DNA of 64,000 nt from Tranquillimonas alkanivorans (GTDB lineage: Bacteria; Pseudomonadota; Alphaproteobacteria; Rhodobacterales; Rhodobacteraceae): assembly GCF_900115595.1 (NCBI RefSeq), contig NZ_FOXA01000002.1, positions 248,001 through 312,000 on the forward strand. The letters run 5' to 3'. The position numbers and the translations under genes were made by a program. The notes beneath the pieces are model-generated. The model was not told the origin of the DNA. It saw only the letters and a program-made list of their open reading frames with translations, and ran no database searches. Every line of letters begins with the position of its first letter. Within the stretch, counting starts at the first letter, position 1. Positions 53,289 to 62,437 of this stretch are shown here, piece by piece.

Positions 53289-53441
53289 TAGCCGCGCCAG
53301 CACTGGAAAACGGAAAAGACCTGCTGCGGCAGGGGATGCAAGGCCCGCGCCTAAGCAGCCGTTAACCATGCGGGTTCGCCGTGGGTGACTGGATTGAAGT
53401 AGAGCTCCGTGAACCGGGCAAACGAGAAGGCGACGGGACAT

Positions 53442-56400
53442 ATGAAGATTGAGCGCAATTTCACGAAGGCCGGGGCCGACGCATACGCGGAACTCGACTT
53501 CACCACGACGGTGTCCGAGATTCGCAATCCCGACGGGACGATCGTGTTCCGCAACGACAGCGTCGAGGTCCCGCGCAGCTGGAGCCAGGTCGCCAGCGAC
53601 GTGATCGCGCAGAAGTACTTCCGCAAGGCCGGCGTTCCGGCCCGCCTGAAGAAGGTGCGCGAGAAGGACGTTCCCGAATTCCTGTGGCGCTCGGTCCCCG
53701 ACGAGGAGGCGCTTGCCGAACTGCCCGAGGACCAGCGCTTCGGCGGCGAGAACTCGGCCAAGCAGGTCTTTGATCGTCTCGCCGGCGCCTGGGCCTACTG
53801 GGGCTGGAAGGGCGGATACTTCTCGACCGAGGAGGACGCGCAGTCCTATTTCGACGAGATGCGCTTCATGCTGGCCAAGCAGATGGCCGCACCGAACAGC
53901 CCGCAATGGTTCAACACCGGCCTGCACTGGGCCTATGGCATCGACGGTCCGGGGCAGGGACACTACTACGTCGACTACAAGACCGGCAAGCTCACCAAGT
54001 CGAAGTCGGCCTATGAGCACCCGCAGCCGCATGCCTGCTTCATCCAGTCGGTGAAGGACGACCTGGTCTCCGACGGCGGCATCATGGACCTCTGGGTGCG
54101 CGAGGCGCGCCTGTTCAAGTACGGCTCGGGCACCGGCACCAACTTCTCGTCGCTGCGCGCCGAGGGCGAAAAGCTCTCGGGCGGCGGCAAGTCGTCGGGT
54201 CTGATGGGCTTCCTCAAGATCGGCGACCGCGCGGCGGGCGCGATCAAGTCGGGCGGCACGACGCGCCGCGCTGCCAAGATGGTCATCGTCGATGCCGATC
54301 ACCCGGACATCGAGGAATTCATCAACTGGAAGGTCAAGGAAGAGCAGAAGGTCGCGAGCCTCGTCGCCGGCTCGAAGATGCACGAGCAGAAGCTCAACGG
54401 CATCTTCGCCGCCATCCGCGCCTTCGACGGCGCGGTCGACGCCGCCTATGACCCGAAGCTGAACGACAGCCTCAAGGCCGCCATCAAGGACGCCAAGAAG
54501 GTCGCGATCCCCGAGACCTACATCAAGCGCGTGCTCGACTACGCGCGGCAGGGCTACGGCTCGATCGAGTTTCCGACCTACGACACCGACTGGGACAGCG
54601 AAGCCTATGCCAGCGTCTCGGGCCAGAACTCGAATAATTCGATCCGCGTCACCGACGCCTTCCTGAAGGCCGTCAAGGACGACGCGGACTGGGAGCTGCT
54701 ACGCCGCACCGACGGCTCGGTCGCCAAGACGATCAAGGCCCGCGACCTGTGGGAGCAGATCGGCCACGCCGCCTGGGCCTGCGCCGATCCGGGCATCCAG
54801 TTCCATGACACCGTCAACGCCTGGCACACCTGCCCCGAGGACGGCGCGATCCGCGGCTCGAACCCGTGCTCGGAATACATGTTCCTCGACGACACGGCCT
54901 GCAACCTGGCCTCGATGAACCTGCTGACCTTCTGGAAGGACGGCGCGTTCGACGCGGAAGCCTACATGCACGCCACCCGGCTGTGGACGCTGACGCTCGA
55001 GATATCGGTCACGATGGCGCAGTTCCCGTCGCAGGAAATCGCGCAGCTTTCCTACGACTTCCGCACGCTGGGGCTGGGCTATGCCAACATCGGCGGCCTG
55101 CTGATGAACATGGGGCTGGGCTATGACAGCGACGGCGGCCGCGCGCTCTGCGGTGCGCTGACGGCAATCATGACCGGCGTGTCCTACGCCACCTCGGCCG
55201 AGATCGCAGGCGAACTCGGCGCCTTCGATGGCTACCAGCGCAACGCCGAGCACATGCTGCGCGTTATCCGCAACCACCGCACCGCCGCCCATGGCCTGTC
55301 CGAAGGCTACGAGGGGCTGGCCGTGCCGCCGGTGCCGCTGGATCACGGCAACTGCCCCGAGCCGAAGCTGGTGCAACTGGCCACCGCCGCCTGGGACGAG
55401 GCGCTGGAGCTGGGCCAGAAGCACGGCTACCGTAACGCGCAGGTCTCGGTCATCGCGCCCACGGGCACGATCGGCCTGGTGATGGACTGCGACACCACCG
55501 GCATCGAGCCCGACTTCGCGCTGGTGAAGTTCAAGAAGCTGGCCGGCGGCGGCTACTTCAAGATCATCAACCGCTCGGTCCCCGCCGCGCTGGAAAACCT
55601 GGGCTACACCTCGGCGCAGGTCGAGGAGATCGTCGCCTACGCCGTGGGTCACGGCACGCTGGGCAACGCGCCCGGCATCACCCACGCCGCGCTGGTCGGG
55701 CACGGCTTCGGGCAAGAGCAGATCGACAAGATCGAGGCCGCGCTGCCCTCGGCTTTCGACATCCGCTTCGTCTTCAACCAGTGGACCCTGGGCGAGGAGT
55801 TCTGCACCAAGACGCTGGGCATCCCAGCCGAGAAACTGGTCGATCCGAGCTTCGACCTGCTGCGCCACCTCGGCTTCTCGAAGAAGGACATCGAGGCCGC
55901 CAACGACCACGTCTGCGGGACCATGACGCTGGAAGGGGCGCCGCACCTCGATCCGAAGCACTACCACGTCTTCGACTGCGCCAACCCCTGCGGCAAGAAG
56001 GGCAAGCGCTTCCTGAGCGTGAACAGCCACATCCACATGATGGCCGCGGCGCAGTCGTTCATCTCGGGCGCGATCTCGAAGACGATCAACATGCCCAATG
56101 ACGCCACCATCGAGGATTGCCAGAGCGCCTATGAGCTCTCCTGGTCGCTCGGCGTGAAGGCCAACGCGCTCTACCGCGACGGCTCGAAGCTGAGCCAGCC
56201 GCTGGCCGCCGCGCTCGTCGAGGACGACGAAGAGGCCGAGGAAATCCTCGCCACCGGTTCGCAGGCCGAGAAGGCGCAGGTGCTGGCCGAGAAGATCGTC
56301 GAGAAGGTCATCGTCAAGGAGATCGCGGCAGGCCGCGAGAAGATGCCGGAGCGCCGCCGGGGGTACACCCAGAAGGCAGTCGTCGGCGGCCACAAGGTCT

Positions 56401-57113
56401 ACCTCCGCACCGGCGAGTACAAAGACGGCCGGCTGGGTGAGATCTTCATCGACATGCACAAGGAAGGCGCCGGCTTCCGGGCGATGATGAACAACTTCGC
56501 CATCGCGGTGTCGGTCGGCCTTCAATACGGCGTCCCGCTCGAAGAGTTCGTCGAGGCCTTCACTTTCACCAAGTTCGAACCCGCCGGCATGGTGCAGGGC
56601 AACGAGACGATCAAGAACGCGACCTCGATCCTCGACTACATCTTCCGGGAACTGGCGGTATCGTATCTCGACCGCACCGACCTGGCGCACGTGAAGCCCG
56701 ACGGGACGTCCTTCGACGACCTTGGCCGGGGCGAGAACGAGGGCAAGTACGATGTCTCGGACGCCCGCGGTCAAAGCCACTCGCCGCTCGACGTGCTTAA
56801 GCAGGTGGCCTCGACCGGCTATCTCCGCAACCGCGTGCCGCAGGAACTCGTGGTGCTGCAGGGCGGCAACGCGGGCGGCGCGGCGTTCGGCGGCTCGGAC
56901 CCGGTGAAGGCGCTCCAGACGCTGATCCCCGAGGCGACCGAGAGCGCGGCGACCACGACCTCGACCGGCTCGGTCACCATCGACGCGCGCACGAAGGCCC
57001 GGATGCAGGGCTACGAAGGCGACCCCTGCGGCGAGTGCGGCAACTACACGCTGGTGCGCAACGGCACCTGCATGAAGTGCAACACCTGCGGTTCGACGAC
57101 CGGGTGTAGCTGA
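53442..57113 (+). CDS. nrdJ: Vitamin B12-dependent (class II) ribonucleotide reductase
   Basis: A 1223-residue adenosylcobalamin-dependent reductase that makes deoxyribonucleotides independently of oxygen. Active-site features: the first redox cysteine in PHACFIQSV (about residue 199), the thiyl-radical cysteine and glutamate in NPCSEYMF (about 474-478) and the second redox cysteine in ACNLASMN (about 487). The C-terminus (about 1195-1222) is a cysteine-rich tail, [20 protein letters not shown], ending TGCS, that resembles a zinc ribbon with a redox-active pair. ATG 53442 ([11 protein letters not shown]) is the family start. An in-frame start 11 codons upstream lacks conservation. It is preceded by a long regulatory gap and followed by a strong terminator. 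Confidence 0.96.
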   Translation: MKIERNFTKAGADAYAELDFTTTVSEIRNPDGTIVFRNDSVEVPRSWSQVASDVIAQKYFRKAGVPARLKKVREKDVPEFLWRSVPDEEALAELPEDQRFGGENSAKQVFDRLAGAWAYWGWKGGYFSTEEDAQSYFDEMRFMLAKQMAAPNSPQWFNTGLHWAYGIDGPGQGHYYVDYKTGKLTKSKSAYEHPQPHACFIQSVKDDLVSDGGIMDLWVREARLFKYGSGTGTNFSSLRAEGEKLSGGGKSSGLMGFLKIGDRAAGAIKSGGTTRRAAKMVIVDADHPDIEEFINWKVKEEQKVASLVAGSKMHEQKLNGIFAAIRAFDGAVDAAYDPKLNDSLKAAIKDAKKVAIPETYIKRVLDYARQGYGSIEFPTYDTDWDSEAYASVSGQNSNNSIRVTDAFLKAVKDDADWELLRRTDGSVAKTIKARDLWEQIGHAAWACADPGIQFHDTVNAWHTCPEDGAIRGSNPCSEYMFLDDTACNLASMNLLTFWKDGAFDAEAYMHATRLWTLTLEISVTMAQFPSQEIAQLSYDFRTLGLGYANIGGLLMNMGLGYDSDGGRALCGALTAIMTGVSYATSAEIAGELGAFDGYQRNAEHMLRVIRNHRTAAHGLSEGYEGLAVPPVPLDHGNCPEPKLVQLATAAWDEALELGQKHGYRNAQVSVIAPTGTIGLVMDCDTTGIEPDFALVKFKKLAGGGYFKIINRSVPAALENLGYTSAQVEEIVAYAVGHGTLGNAPGITHAALVGHGFGQEQIDKIEAALPSAFDIRFVFNQWTLGEEFCTKTLGIPAEKLVDPSFDLLRHLGFSKKDIEAANDHVCGTMTLEGAPHLDPKHYHVFDCANPCGKKGKRFLSVNSHIHMMAAAQSFISGAISKTINMPNDATIEDCQSAYELSWSLGVKANALYRDGSKLSQPLAAALVEDDEEAEEILATGSQAEKAQVLAEKIVEKVIVKEIAAGREKMPERRRGYTQKAVVGGHKVYLRTGEYKDGRLGEIFIDMHKEGAGFRAMMNNFAIAVSVGLQYGVPLEEFVEAFTFTKFEPAGMVQGNETIKNATSILDYIFRELAVSYLDRTDLAHVKPDGTSFDDLGRGENEGKYDVSDARGQSHSPLDVLKQVASTGYLRNRVPQELVVLQGGNAGGAAFGGSDPVKALQTLIPEATESAATTTSTGSVTIDARTKARMQGYEGDPCGECGNYTLVRNGTCMKCNTCGSTTGCS

Positions 57114-57118
57114 GTTCC

Positions 57119-57138
57119 GGGGCGGGTGCGCCCGCCCC
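57119..57138 (+). terminator. GC hairpin directly after nrdJ
   Basis: GGGGCGGG and CCCGCCCC with a TGCG loop begin five bases after the stop codon. No T run follows. A stronger terminator lies 70 bases further. Confidence 0.45.
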
Positions 57139-57206
57139 GCGGTCGATCGGGCCGCAGGCAGAACATCGAGCAGTGAATCAGAACGAGCCTGATCGACGGA
57201 TCACTG

Positions 57207-57232
57207 GGGCGCCTTCGGGCGCCCTTTTTCTT
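57207..57232 (+). terminator. Intrinsic terminator downstream of nrdJ
   Basis: GGGCGCC and GGCGCCC with a TTCG tetraloop (57207-57224) are followed by TTTTTCTT. This is the best terminator of the window after the hsp20 one. The rest of the gap to 57502 holds no recognisable gene and should contain the promoter of the EF-hand gene. Confidence 0.85.
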
Positions 57233-57502
57233 CGCGCGCGGGTTCCCGCCGCCGGGCGCGGGAGAGGGGCTCGGCAGTGCGGCGCGCGAAGTCATGTCCC
57301 GCACCGGCCCGGAGTTGCCGGCGGTCGGTGCCGCCGCGCGCCTGCGCGGAGCATGGCGCGTCGGTGTCGCGTGAGATGGCGGAACATAGCCGGCATCCGG
57401 GGCCGGTATGTGTGAGGGACTGACAACGTGCGCGGCTTGGGGTCGAGTGCCGCCATCCGCCCGCATGACGGGCGGGAAAATCAGAAACGAACGGAGAAAC
57501 CG

Positions 57503-57763
57503 ATGAAAAACGCGACCCTTATCGCCACGCCCGCGCTTCTGCTGGCCTTCGCCGCGACCGCCGTGCAGGCGCAGGATGCCACCGCCGTCGATGCTGATGG
57601 CGACGGCCAGTACACCTATGAGGAGGTCATCGCGGTCTACCCCGACGTCACCGAGGAGACCTATATGACGATGGACGCCAACGGTGACGGAACGGTCGAT
57701 GCCGAGGAGTGGGCGACGGCCGAGGCCGACGGGATGCTGCCCAGTGAGGAAGACGCCGGCTGA
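57503..57763 (+). CDS. Small exported EF-hand calcium-binding protein
   Basis: An 86-residue protein with a signal peptide (MKNATLIATPALLLAFAATA, cleavage near VQAQ). The mature part holds two EF-hand loops, DADGDGQYTYEE and DANGDGTVDAEE, each with the canonical Asp/Asn and terminal Glu calcium ligands. The protein is very acidic. ATG 57503 follows a GGAG site, and upstream codons in frame are not signal-like. The role is unknown. Similar small EF-hand proteins are common in marine alphaproteobacteria. Confidence 0.85.
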   Translation: MKNATLIATPALLLAFAATAVQAQDATAVDADGDGQYTYEEVIAVYPDVTEETYMTMDANGDGTVDAEEWATAEADGMLPSEEDAG

Positions 57764-57770
57764 TCCGGCA

Positions 57771-57793
57771 GGGCCCCGCCACGCGCGGGGCCC
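57771..57793. terminator. Shared hairpin between the EF-hand gene and ilvN
   Basis: GGGCCCCGC (57771-57779) and GCGGGGCCC (57785-57793) form a perfect 9-bp stem with a 5-base loop, positioned between two converging stop codons. Confidence 0.65.
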
Positions 57794-57798
57794 GACCC

Positions 57799-58362
57799 TT
57801 ACTCGGTCCCGCGCGACACGGCGACGACGCCGGTGCGGGCCATCTCGACCAGGCCCAGAGGGCGCATCAGGTCGGCGAAGGCGTCGATCTTTTCCGACGT
57901 GCCGGTGACTTCGAAAACGAAGCTCGACAACGTCGAATCGACGGCATTGGCGCGGAAGATGTCGGCCAGCCGCAGCGCCTCGACCCGCTTGTCGCCCACG
58001 CCCGACACCTTGAACAGCGCCAGTTCCCGCTCGACCGAGGGGCCCTCGACCGTCAGGTCGTGCACCTCGTGCACCGGCACGATGCGGCCGAGCTGCGCCT
58101 TGATCTGTTCGATCACCGCCGGGGTGCCGGTGGTGACGATGGTGATGCGGCTGAGGTGCCCGGTGTGGTCCACCTCGGCCACCGTCAGGCTGTCGATGTT
58201 GTAGCCGCGCCCCGAGAACAGCCCGATCACGCGCGCCAGCACGCCGGCCTCGTTGTCCACGATCACGGCGAGCGTGTGCGTCTCCACGATTTCGGCGTTC
58301 GGGTCCCGAAGGTCATAGGCCGAGTGCCGGCTCGACCCTTTCTTGATCTTGAGCGGAGGCAT
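57799..58362 (-). CDS. ilvN: Acetolactate synthase small (regulatory) subunit
   Basis: A 187-residue regulatory subunit with an N-terminal ACT domain (HTLAVIVDNEAGVLARVIGLF, GYNIDSLTVAEVDHTGHLSR) that senses valine. The C-terminal domain follows (about residues 105-180, VFEVTGTSEKIDAFADLMRP), which is typical of IlvN/IlvH. It associates with the catalytic subunit encoded 62 bases upstream, and both are read from the attenuated ilv promoter. Also called ilvH by homology with E. coli isozyme III. Confidence 0.95.
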   Translation of the reverse strand: MPPLKIKKGSSRHSAYDLRDPNAEIVETHTLAVIVDNEAGVLARVIGLFSGRGYNIDSLTVAEVDHTGHLSRITIVTTGTPAVIEQIKAQLGRIVPVHEVHDLTVEGPSVERELALFKVSGVGDKRVEALRLADIFRANAVDSTLSSFVFEVTGTSEKIDAFADLMRPLGLVEMARTGVVAVSRGTE

Positions 58363-58424
58363 GGTTCCTCTTCTTCGTTATCTCGAGAATGTCGATGCGG
58401 GGGCAGGGTGCCCCCGCGCAAGTC

Positions 58425-60179
58425 TCACACCAGCACCGCGCCCTTGGCGCCGATGGCGTCCGACGTGGACGCCTCGCCCAGCAGCATCTTGTTGTGCGGC
58501 TCGCCCGACGGGATCATCGGGAAGCAGTTCTCGTGCTTCTCGACCAGGCAGTCGAAGACCACCGGCCCGTCGTGGCGGATCATCTCCATGATCGCGTCGT
58601 CCAGGTCGGCGGGGTCGCTGACCATGAAGCCCTTGGCGCCGAAGGCCTCGGCCAGCTTCACGAAGTCGGGCAGCGCCTCGGACCAGGAATGGGAATAGCG
58701 CTCGCCGTGCAGCAGTTCCTGCCACTGGCGCACCATGCCGAGCCGCTCGTTGTTGAGGATGAACTGCTTGACCGGCAGGCGGTACTGCACCGCGGTGCCC
58801 AGCTCCTGCATGTTCATCAGCCACGACGCCTCGCCCGCGACGTTTATCACCAGGCTGTCGGGATGCGCCATCTGCACGCCGATCGACGCGGGGTGGCCAT
58901 AGCCCATGGTGCCCAGGCCGCCGGAGGTCATCCAGCGGTTGGGCGCCTCGAAGCCCATGTACTGCGCGGCCCACATCTGGTGCTGGCCGACCTCGGTGCA
59001 GACATAGCGGTCGTGGTCCTTGGTCAGCGCCTCCAGCCGCTGGAGCGCGTATTGCGGCTTGATGGCCTTGCCGGTCTGCTTGAACGACAGGCAGTCGACC
59101 TTGCGCCACTCCTCGATCCGGTTCCACCACTTGGCCAGCGCCTTGGCGTTGGTCTTGCGGCCCTTCGCCTTCCAGACGCGCAGCAGATCCTCGAGCACGT
59201 GCGCCACGTCGCCGATGATCGGGATGTCGGCGTGGATCACCTTGTTGATCGACGAGGGGTCGATATCGATGTGCGCCTTGCGGGACCTGGGCGAAAAGTC
59301 CTGCACGCGTCCGGTGATGCGGTCGTCGAAGCGCGCGCCGATATTGATCATCAGGTCGCAGTCGTGCATCGCCAGGTTGGCCTCGTAGAGGCCGTGCATC
59401 CCCAGCATCCCCAGCCACTTGTCGCCCGAGGCCGGGTAGGCGCCCAGGCCCATCAGCGTCGAGGTGATGGGGAAGCCCGTCGCCTCGACCAGCTCGCGCA
59501 AGAGCTGGCTGGCTGCGGGCCCCGAGTTGATGACGCCGCCGCCGGTATAGAAGACCGGGCGCTCGGCGGTGGCGATGGCATCGGCCAGCTCCTCGATCTT
59601 CTCGAGGTCGCCCTTCACCTTGGGCCGGTAGTGCGAGGTCTTCGCCTTCTGCGGCGGGATGTAGGTGCCCGAGGCGAACTGCACGTCCTTCGGGATATCG
59701 ACGAGCACCGGGCCGGGGCGGCCCGAGCTTGCGACGTGGAAGGCCTGGTGCATCACGTCCGACAGGCTGTCGGTGTCCTTCACCAGCCAGTTGTGCTTGG
59801 TGCAGGGGCGGGTGATGCCGACGGTGTCGGCCTCCTGAAAGGCGTCGTTGCCGATCATGAAGGTCGGCACCTGGCCGGTCAGTACGATGATCGGGATCGA
59901 ATCCATCAGCGCGTCGGTCAGGCCGGTGACGGCGTTCGTGGCGCCGGGGCCCGAGGTCACCAGCGCGACGCCCGGCTTGCCGGTCGAGCGGGCATAGCCC
60001 TCGGCCGCGTGCACGGCGCCCTGTTCGTGGCGTACAAGGACGTGGCGGATGTCGTTCTGCTGGAAGATCTCGTCATAGATGGGAAGCACGGCGCCGCCGG
60101 GATAGCCGAACACGACATCGACTCCCTGATCCTTGAGCGCCTGAACCACCATCTTCGCGCCGGTCATCTGACCTTTCAT
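58425..60179 (-). CDS. ilvB: Acetolactate synthase large (catalytic) subunit
   Basis: A 584-residue thiamine diphosphate enzyme. It makes acetolactate or acetohydroxybutyrate, the first common step to valine, leucine and isoleucine. Seen: VFGYPGGAVLPIYD, the catalytic glutamate in RHEQGAVHAAEGYAR, and a central FAD domain (GARFDDRITG). The C-terminal cofactor site follows, with GEASWLMNMQEL in place of the more usual GDGSF-type wording and NNERLGMVRQWQ. ATG 60179 (MKGQMTGAK) is chosen because upstream in-frame starts at 60275 and 60240 would lie in or next to the attenuator terminator. Leader-peptide attenuation is predicted 65 bases upstream. Confidence 0.93.
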   Translation of the reverse strand: MKGQMTGAKMVVQALKDQGVDVVFGYPGGAVLPIYDEIFQQNDIRHVLVRHEQGAVHAAEGYARSTGKPGVALVTSGPGATNAVTGLTDALMDSIPIIVLTGQVPTFMIGNDAFQEADTVGITRPCTKHNWLVKDTDSLSDVMHQAFHVASSGRPGPVLVDIPKDVQFASGTYIPPQKAKTSHYRPKVKGDLEKIEELADAIATAERPVFYTGGGVINSGPAASQLLRELVEATGFPITSTLMGLGAYPASGDKWLGMLGMHGLYEANLAMHDCDLMINIGARFDDRITGRVQDFSPRSRKAHIDIDPSSINKVIHADIPIIGDVAHVLEDLLRVWKAKGRKTNAKALAKWWNRIEEWRKVDCLSFKQTGKAIKPQYALQRLEALTKDHDRYVCTEVGQHQMWAAQYMGFEAPNRWMTSGGLGTMGYGHPASIGVQMAHPDSLVINVAGEASWLMNMQELGTAVQYRLPVKQFILNNERLGMVRQWQELLHGERYSHSWSEALPDFVKLAEAFGAKGFMVSDPADLDDAIMEMIRHDGPVVFDCLVEKHENCFPMIPSGEPHNKMLLGEASTSDAIGAKGAVLV

Positions 60180-60243
60180 CGTCTTCTCTCCGCATCTCGG
60201 CGCATCTTCGCGCCTGGACATCACTCGCGCGCCATCGCGCATG

Positions 60244-60277
60244 AAAAAGCCCCCGGTTTTCAGGCGGGGGCGCATGG
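60244..60277 (-). promoter_or_regulatory. Attenuator terminator and antiterminator of the ilv operon
   Basis: Terminator: on the minus strand GCCCCCG... pairs 60265-60271 with 60249-60255 (7 GC-rich pairs), followed by TTTTT (60244-60248). Antiterminator: 60306-60314 (GGCGCATGG on the minus strand, inside the leader peptide gene) is a perfect 9-base partner of 60269-60277 (CCATGCGCC on the minus strand). The two structures share 60269-60271, so they exclude each other, as in classical amino-acid attenuators. Confidence 0.75.
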
Positions 60278-60297
60278 TCGACCGTCAGGGTCCGCCG

Positions 60298-60345
60298 TTA
60301 CCGGCCCATGCGCCATTCTCCTACGATTACCGGAAGGGTGTTCAT
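60298..60345 (-). CDS. ilvL: ilv leader peptide
   Basis: A 15-residue peptide, MNTLPVIVGEWRMGR, starting at ATG 60345 with AAGGAG (60354-60359) eight bases upstream. Leu, Val, Ile and Val codons lie in positions 4-8, i.e. exactly the products of the downstream pathway. Slow decoding there would leave the antiterminator arm (codons 11-14) free. Completion of the peptide would cover it and favour the terminator. The gene is too short for routine ORF calling. Confidence 0.75.
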   Translation of the reverse strand: MNTLPVIVGEWRMGR

Positions 60346-60372
60346 GCCTTTGGCTCCTTGTCGTGGGAAACA

Positions 60373-60401
60373 CGTTTAGGCGCGGGCGCAGGGGGCGTCA
60401 A
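60373..60401 (-). promoter_or_regulatory. ilv operon promoter
   Basis: On the minus strand TTGACG (60396-60401) and TAAACG (60373-60378) have an ideal 17-base spacer. Transcription would start near 60366, just upstream of the leader-peptide Shine-Dalgarno. The -35 matches 5 of 6 positions and the -10 matches 3 of 6, which is ordinary for this group. Confidence 0.6.
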
Positions 60402-60577
60402 CCGGAATGCGAGCCAAAAGTGTCGCATGGGCGCGCCTGCGCGTAACAAAGTTTCAATATTTGGTCCGCTGGGGGTCACGCCGCCGTGCGTCACGCAAAT
60501 TTGCGCGCCATCGCACAGGTGACGCGCAGGCGGCGGGCGGTTCTGCGCTTTGATGCGGAGCGCGGCGGTGGTAATCT

Positions 60578-60593
60578 TGAACCGTTCGGTTCA
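60578..60593. promoter_or_regulatory. TetR-like operator palindrome
   Basis: TGAACCG-TT-CGGTTCA is a perfect inverted repeat (7-base arms, 2-base centre) 26 bases before the start of a 49-residue membrane peptide gene. Short spaced palindromes with ACCG/CGGT cores are typical of TetR-family operators in front of efflux genes. No TetR gene lies in the window. Confidence 0.5.
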
Positions 60594-60618
60594 GTTCCCG
60601 TCAGGAGGAGGCCGAGAC

Positions 60619-60768
60619 ATGGTGCGATCCCTCAAGCCCTACAGCCGCCTGCCGCTGGTCCGCGCGGCGCTGCTGGCGGCGCTGATCGCCGCCGGGTTCC
60701 TGGTGGCGGCGCACGGCACGCCGACCACCAGCCTGGTTCAGGCCGAGATGACCGCCACGGATTCGTAG
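60619..60768 (+). CDS. 49-residue membrane peptide, possibly a truncated gene
   Basis: ATG 60619 is preceded by AGGAGGAG and opens a peptide with basic N-terminus and one hydrophobic segment (LPLVRAALLAALIAAGFLVA, residues 12-31). The last ten codons read antisense through the 3' end of the converging glucosidase gene (31-base overlap). The layout of operator, strong Shine-Dalgarno and signal-anchor followed by an abrupt end suggests either a genuine small membrane protein or the 5' remnant of a longer gene, for example an efflux adaptor, that was cut off by recombination. The family cannot be identified. Confidence 0.55.
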   Translation: MVRSLKPYSRLPLVRAALLAALIAAGFLVAAHGTPTTSLVQAEMTATDS

Positions 60769-62378
60769 GGCGACAGCGTCACGCGGCCCTCAATCGAGTC
60801 GCGCCGGTACCCGGTGCCGATCAGGCCCTCGCCCGAGACGGCCAGGCCGTCGGGCACGTCAACCTCAACCTCGTCGCCGGTGAAGTTGGCGAGTACGGCC
60901 AGCTTCTTGCCCTCGGCCTCCCGCGTGTAGGCGAAGACGCGGGGGTCGTCGCTCAGGTGCGGCACGTAGCGGCCGTGAACGATGACCGTGTGATCCTTCC
61001 TGAGCTGAATGAGCTGGCGGTAGTGGTTGAGCACGCTGTCGCGGCGGGCGCGGTCCGTCTCGACGTTGATCTCTTCGTGGTTCGGGTTCACCTCGATCCA
61101 CGGCTCGCCGGTGGTGAAGCCCGCCTGCGGCCCCGGCGTCCACTGCATCGGCGTGCGCCCGTTGTCGCGACCGTTGGCGTTCGCGCCGGCGATGAACTCT
61201 TCCGAGGACATGCCCGCCGCCGTCTGCTCGGCATAGAAGTTGAGAGTCTCGAGGTCGCGGAACTGGTCGATGCGGGTGAACTTCGCGTTGGTCATCCCGA
61301 TTTCCTCGCCCTGATAGACGAAGGGCGTCCCTTTCATCAGGTGCATGACCGTGGCGAGCATCTTGGCAGACTGGACGCGGTATTTCCCGTCGTCGCCATA
61401 GCGCGAGACCTGCCGGGGCAGGTCGTGGTTCGACAGGAAGATCGAGTTCCAGCCGTCGTTGGCCAGCGCCTCCTGCCAGCGCGCGAAGACGGACTTGAAG
61501 CCCGGCAGGTCGAATGGCTTGGGCCGCCACTTGCCCAGCGTGTCGTCCCAGCCCTGCACGATGTGTTCGAACTGGAACACCATGTCGAGCTCGTTGCGGT
61601 CCCGCCCGGAGTAGTTGAGCGCGGTCTCGGTCGTCACGTTCCACGACTCGCCGATGGTGACGATGTCGCGGCCCGCCAGAACCTCGCGGTGCATCTCCTG
61701 CAGATAGGTGTGCAGGTGGGGGCCTTCCTCGATCTCACCGGTGGCGAGGTCCTTGCCGATCAGGTCGATCACGTCCATCCGGAAGCCCTTGATGCCGCGG
61801 TCGAACCACCAGCGCATCATGTCGTAGATTTCCTGCCTGAGCTTTGGATTGGCCCAGTTCAGATCGGGCTGCGCGGGCGAGAACAGGTGGAAATAGTAGC
61901 GTCCGCACTCGGGCACGAGCGTCCAGGCGGGGCCGCCGAAATAGGCGTGGCGATGGTCGGGCGGGCCGCCGTCCTCGGCCGGGTCCGCCCAGATGTAGAA
62001 GTCGTGCTCGGGCGCGTGGCGGGACTGCTTGGCGGCCTCGAACCAGGCGTGCCTGTCCGAGGAGTGGTTGACGACGAGGTCCATGACGATGCCGATGTCG
62101 CGCTCCTCGGCCTCGGCCAGCAGCCGATCGAAGTCATCGAGCGTGCCGAACTCGGGCGCGATGTCGCGGTAGTCCGAGATGTCGTAGCCGTTGTCGACCA
62201 TGGGCGAGCGATAGACGGGCGACAGCCAGATGAAGCCGATGCCCAGATCCTCGAGATGGTCGAGCTTCGAGATGATGCCGGGGATGTCCCCGATCCCGTC
62301 GCCGTTCGAGTCGCAGAAGCTGCGGGGATAGATCTGGTAGCCGACCTTGTCGGTCCACCACTTGTTCGGCATGTGCAT
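60738..62378 (-). CDS. Alpha-glucosidase / oligo-1,6-glucosidase, GH13 family
   Basis: A 546-residue glycoside hydrolase of family 13. Conserved region I is DLVVNHSSDRHAWF, region II GFRMDVIDLIGK (nucleophile Asp), region III IGESWNVTTETALNY (acid/base Glu) and region IV SIFLSNHDLPRQVSRYG. The N-terminal QIYPRSFCDSNGDGIGDIPGI with its DSNGDGIGD calcium-binding loop is typical of oligo-1,6-glucosidases. No signal peptide is present, so it acts on imported maltose, isomaltose or sucrose. ATG 62378 has GGAG at 7 bases, better than ATG 62372. No sugar transporter genes are adjacent in the window. Confidence 0.92.
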   Translation of the reverse strand: MHMPNKWWTDKVGYQIYPRSFCDSNGDGIGDIPGIISKLDHLEDLGIGFIWLSPVYRSPMVDNGYDISDYRDIAPEFGTLDDFDRLLAEAEERDIGIVMDLVVNHSSDRHAWFEAAKQSRHAPEHDFYIWADPAEDGGPPDHRHAYFGGPAWTLVPECGRYYFHLFSPAQPDLNWANPKLRQEIYDMMRWWFDRGIKGFRMDVIDLIGKDLATGEIEEGPHLHTYLQEMHREVLAGRDIVTIGESWNVTTETALNYSGRDRNELDMVFQFEHIVQGWDDTLGKWRPKPFDLPGFKSVFARWQEALANDGWNSIFLSNHDLPRQVSRYGDDGKYRVQSAKMLATVMHLMKGTPFVYQGEEIGMTNAKFTRIDQFRDLETLNFYAEQTAAGMSSEEFIAGANANGRDNGRTPMQWTPGPQAGFTTGEPWIEVNPNHEEINVETDRARRDSVLNHYRQLIQLRKDHTVIVHGRYVPHLSDDPRVFAYTREAEGKKLAVLANFTGDEVEVDVPDGLAVSGEGLIGTGYRRDSIEGRVTLSPYESVAVISA

Positions 62379-62409
62379 GTGGCGTCTCCGCGTGTCTCAG
62401 ATTGGCGAT

Positions 62410-62430
62410 GCGTCGTGCGCTAAACGACGC
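62410..62430. other. Inverted repeat between antiporter and glucosidase genes
   Basis: GCGTCGT (62410-62416) and ACGACGC (62424-62430) flank GCGCTAA, a geometry compatible with a LacI-family operator. It lies 32 bases upstream of the glucosidase start and 8 bases past the antiporter stop, so it could alternatively be the antiporter terminator. Confidence 0.4.
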
Positions 62431-62437
62431 GAGCCCC

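Noticed and set aside
52990-53441. Cobalamin riboswitch before nrdJ
   Set aside because: nrdJ is B12 dependent, so I looked for the B12 box and the conserved GCCACTG core. Neither was found, and the region is better explained by protein-binding sites.
54699-56780. 693-codon open frame antisense to nrdJ
   Set aside because: It mirrors the codon pattern of nrdJ and contains no family motif or ribosome binding site.
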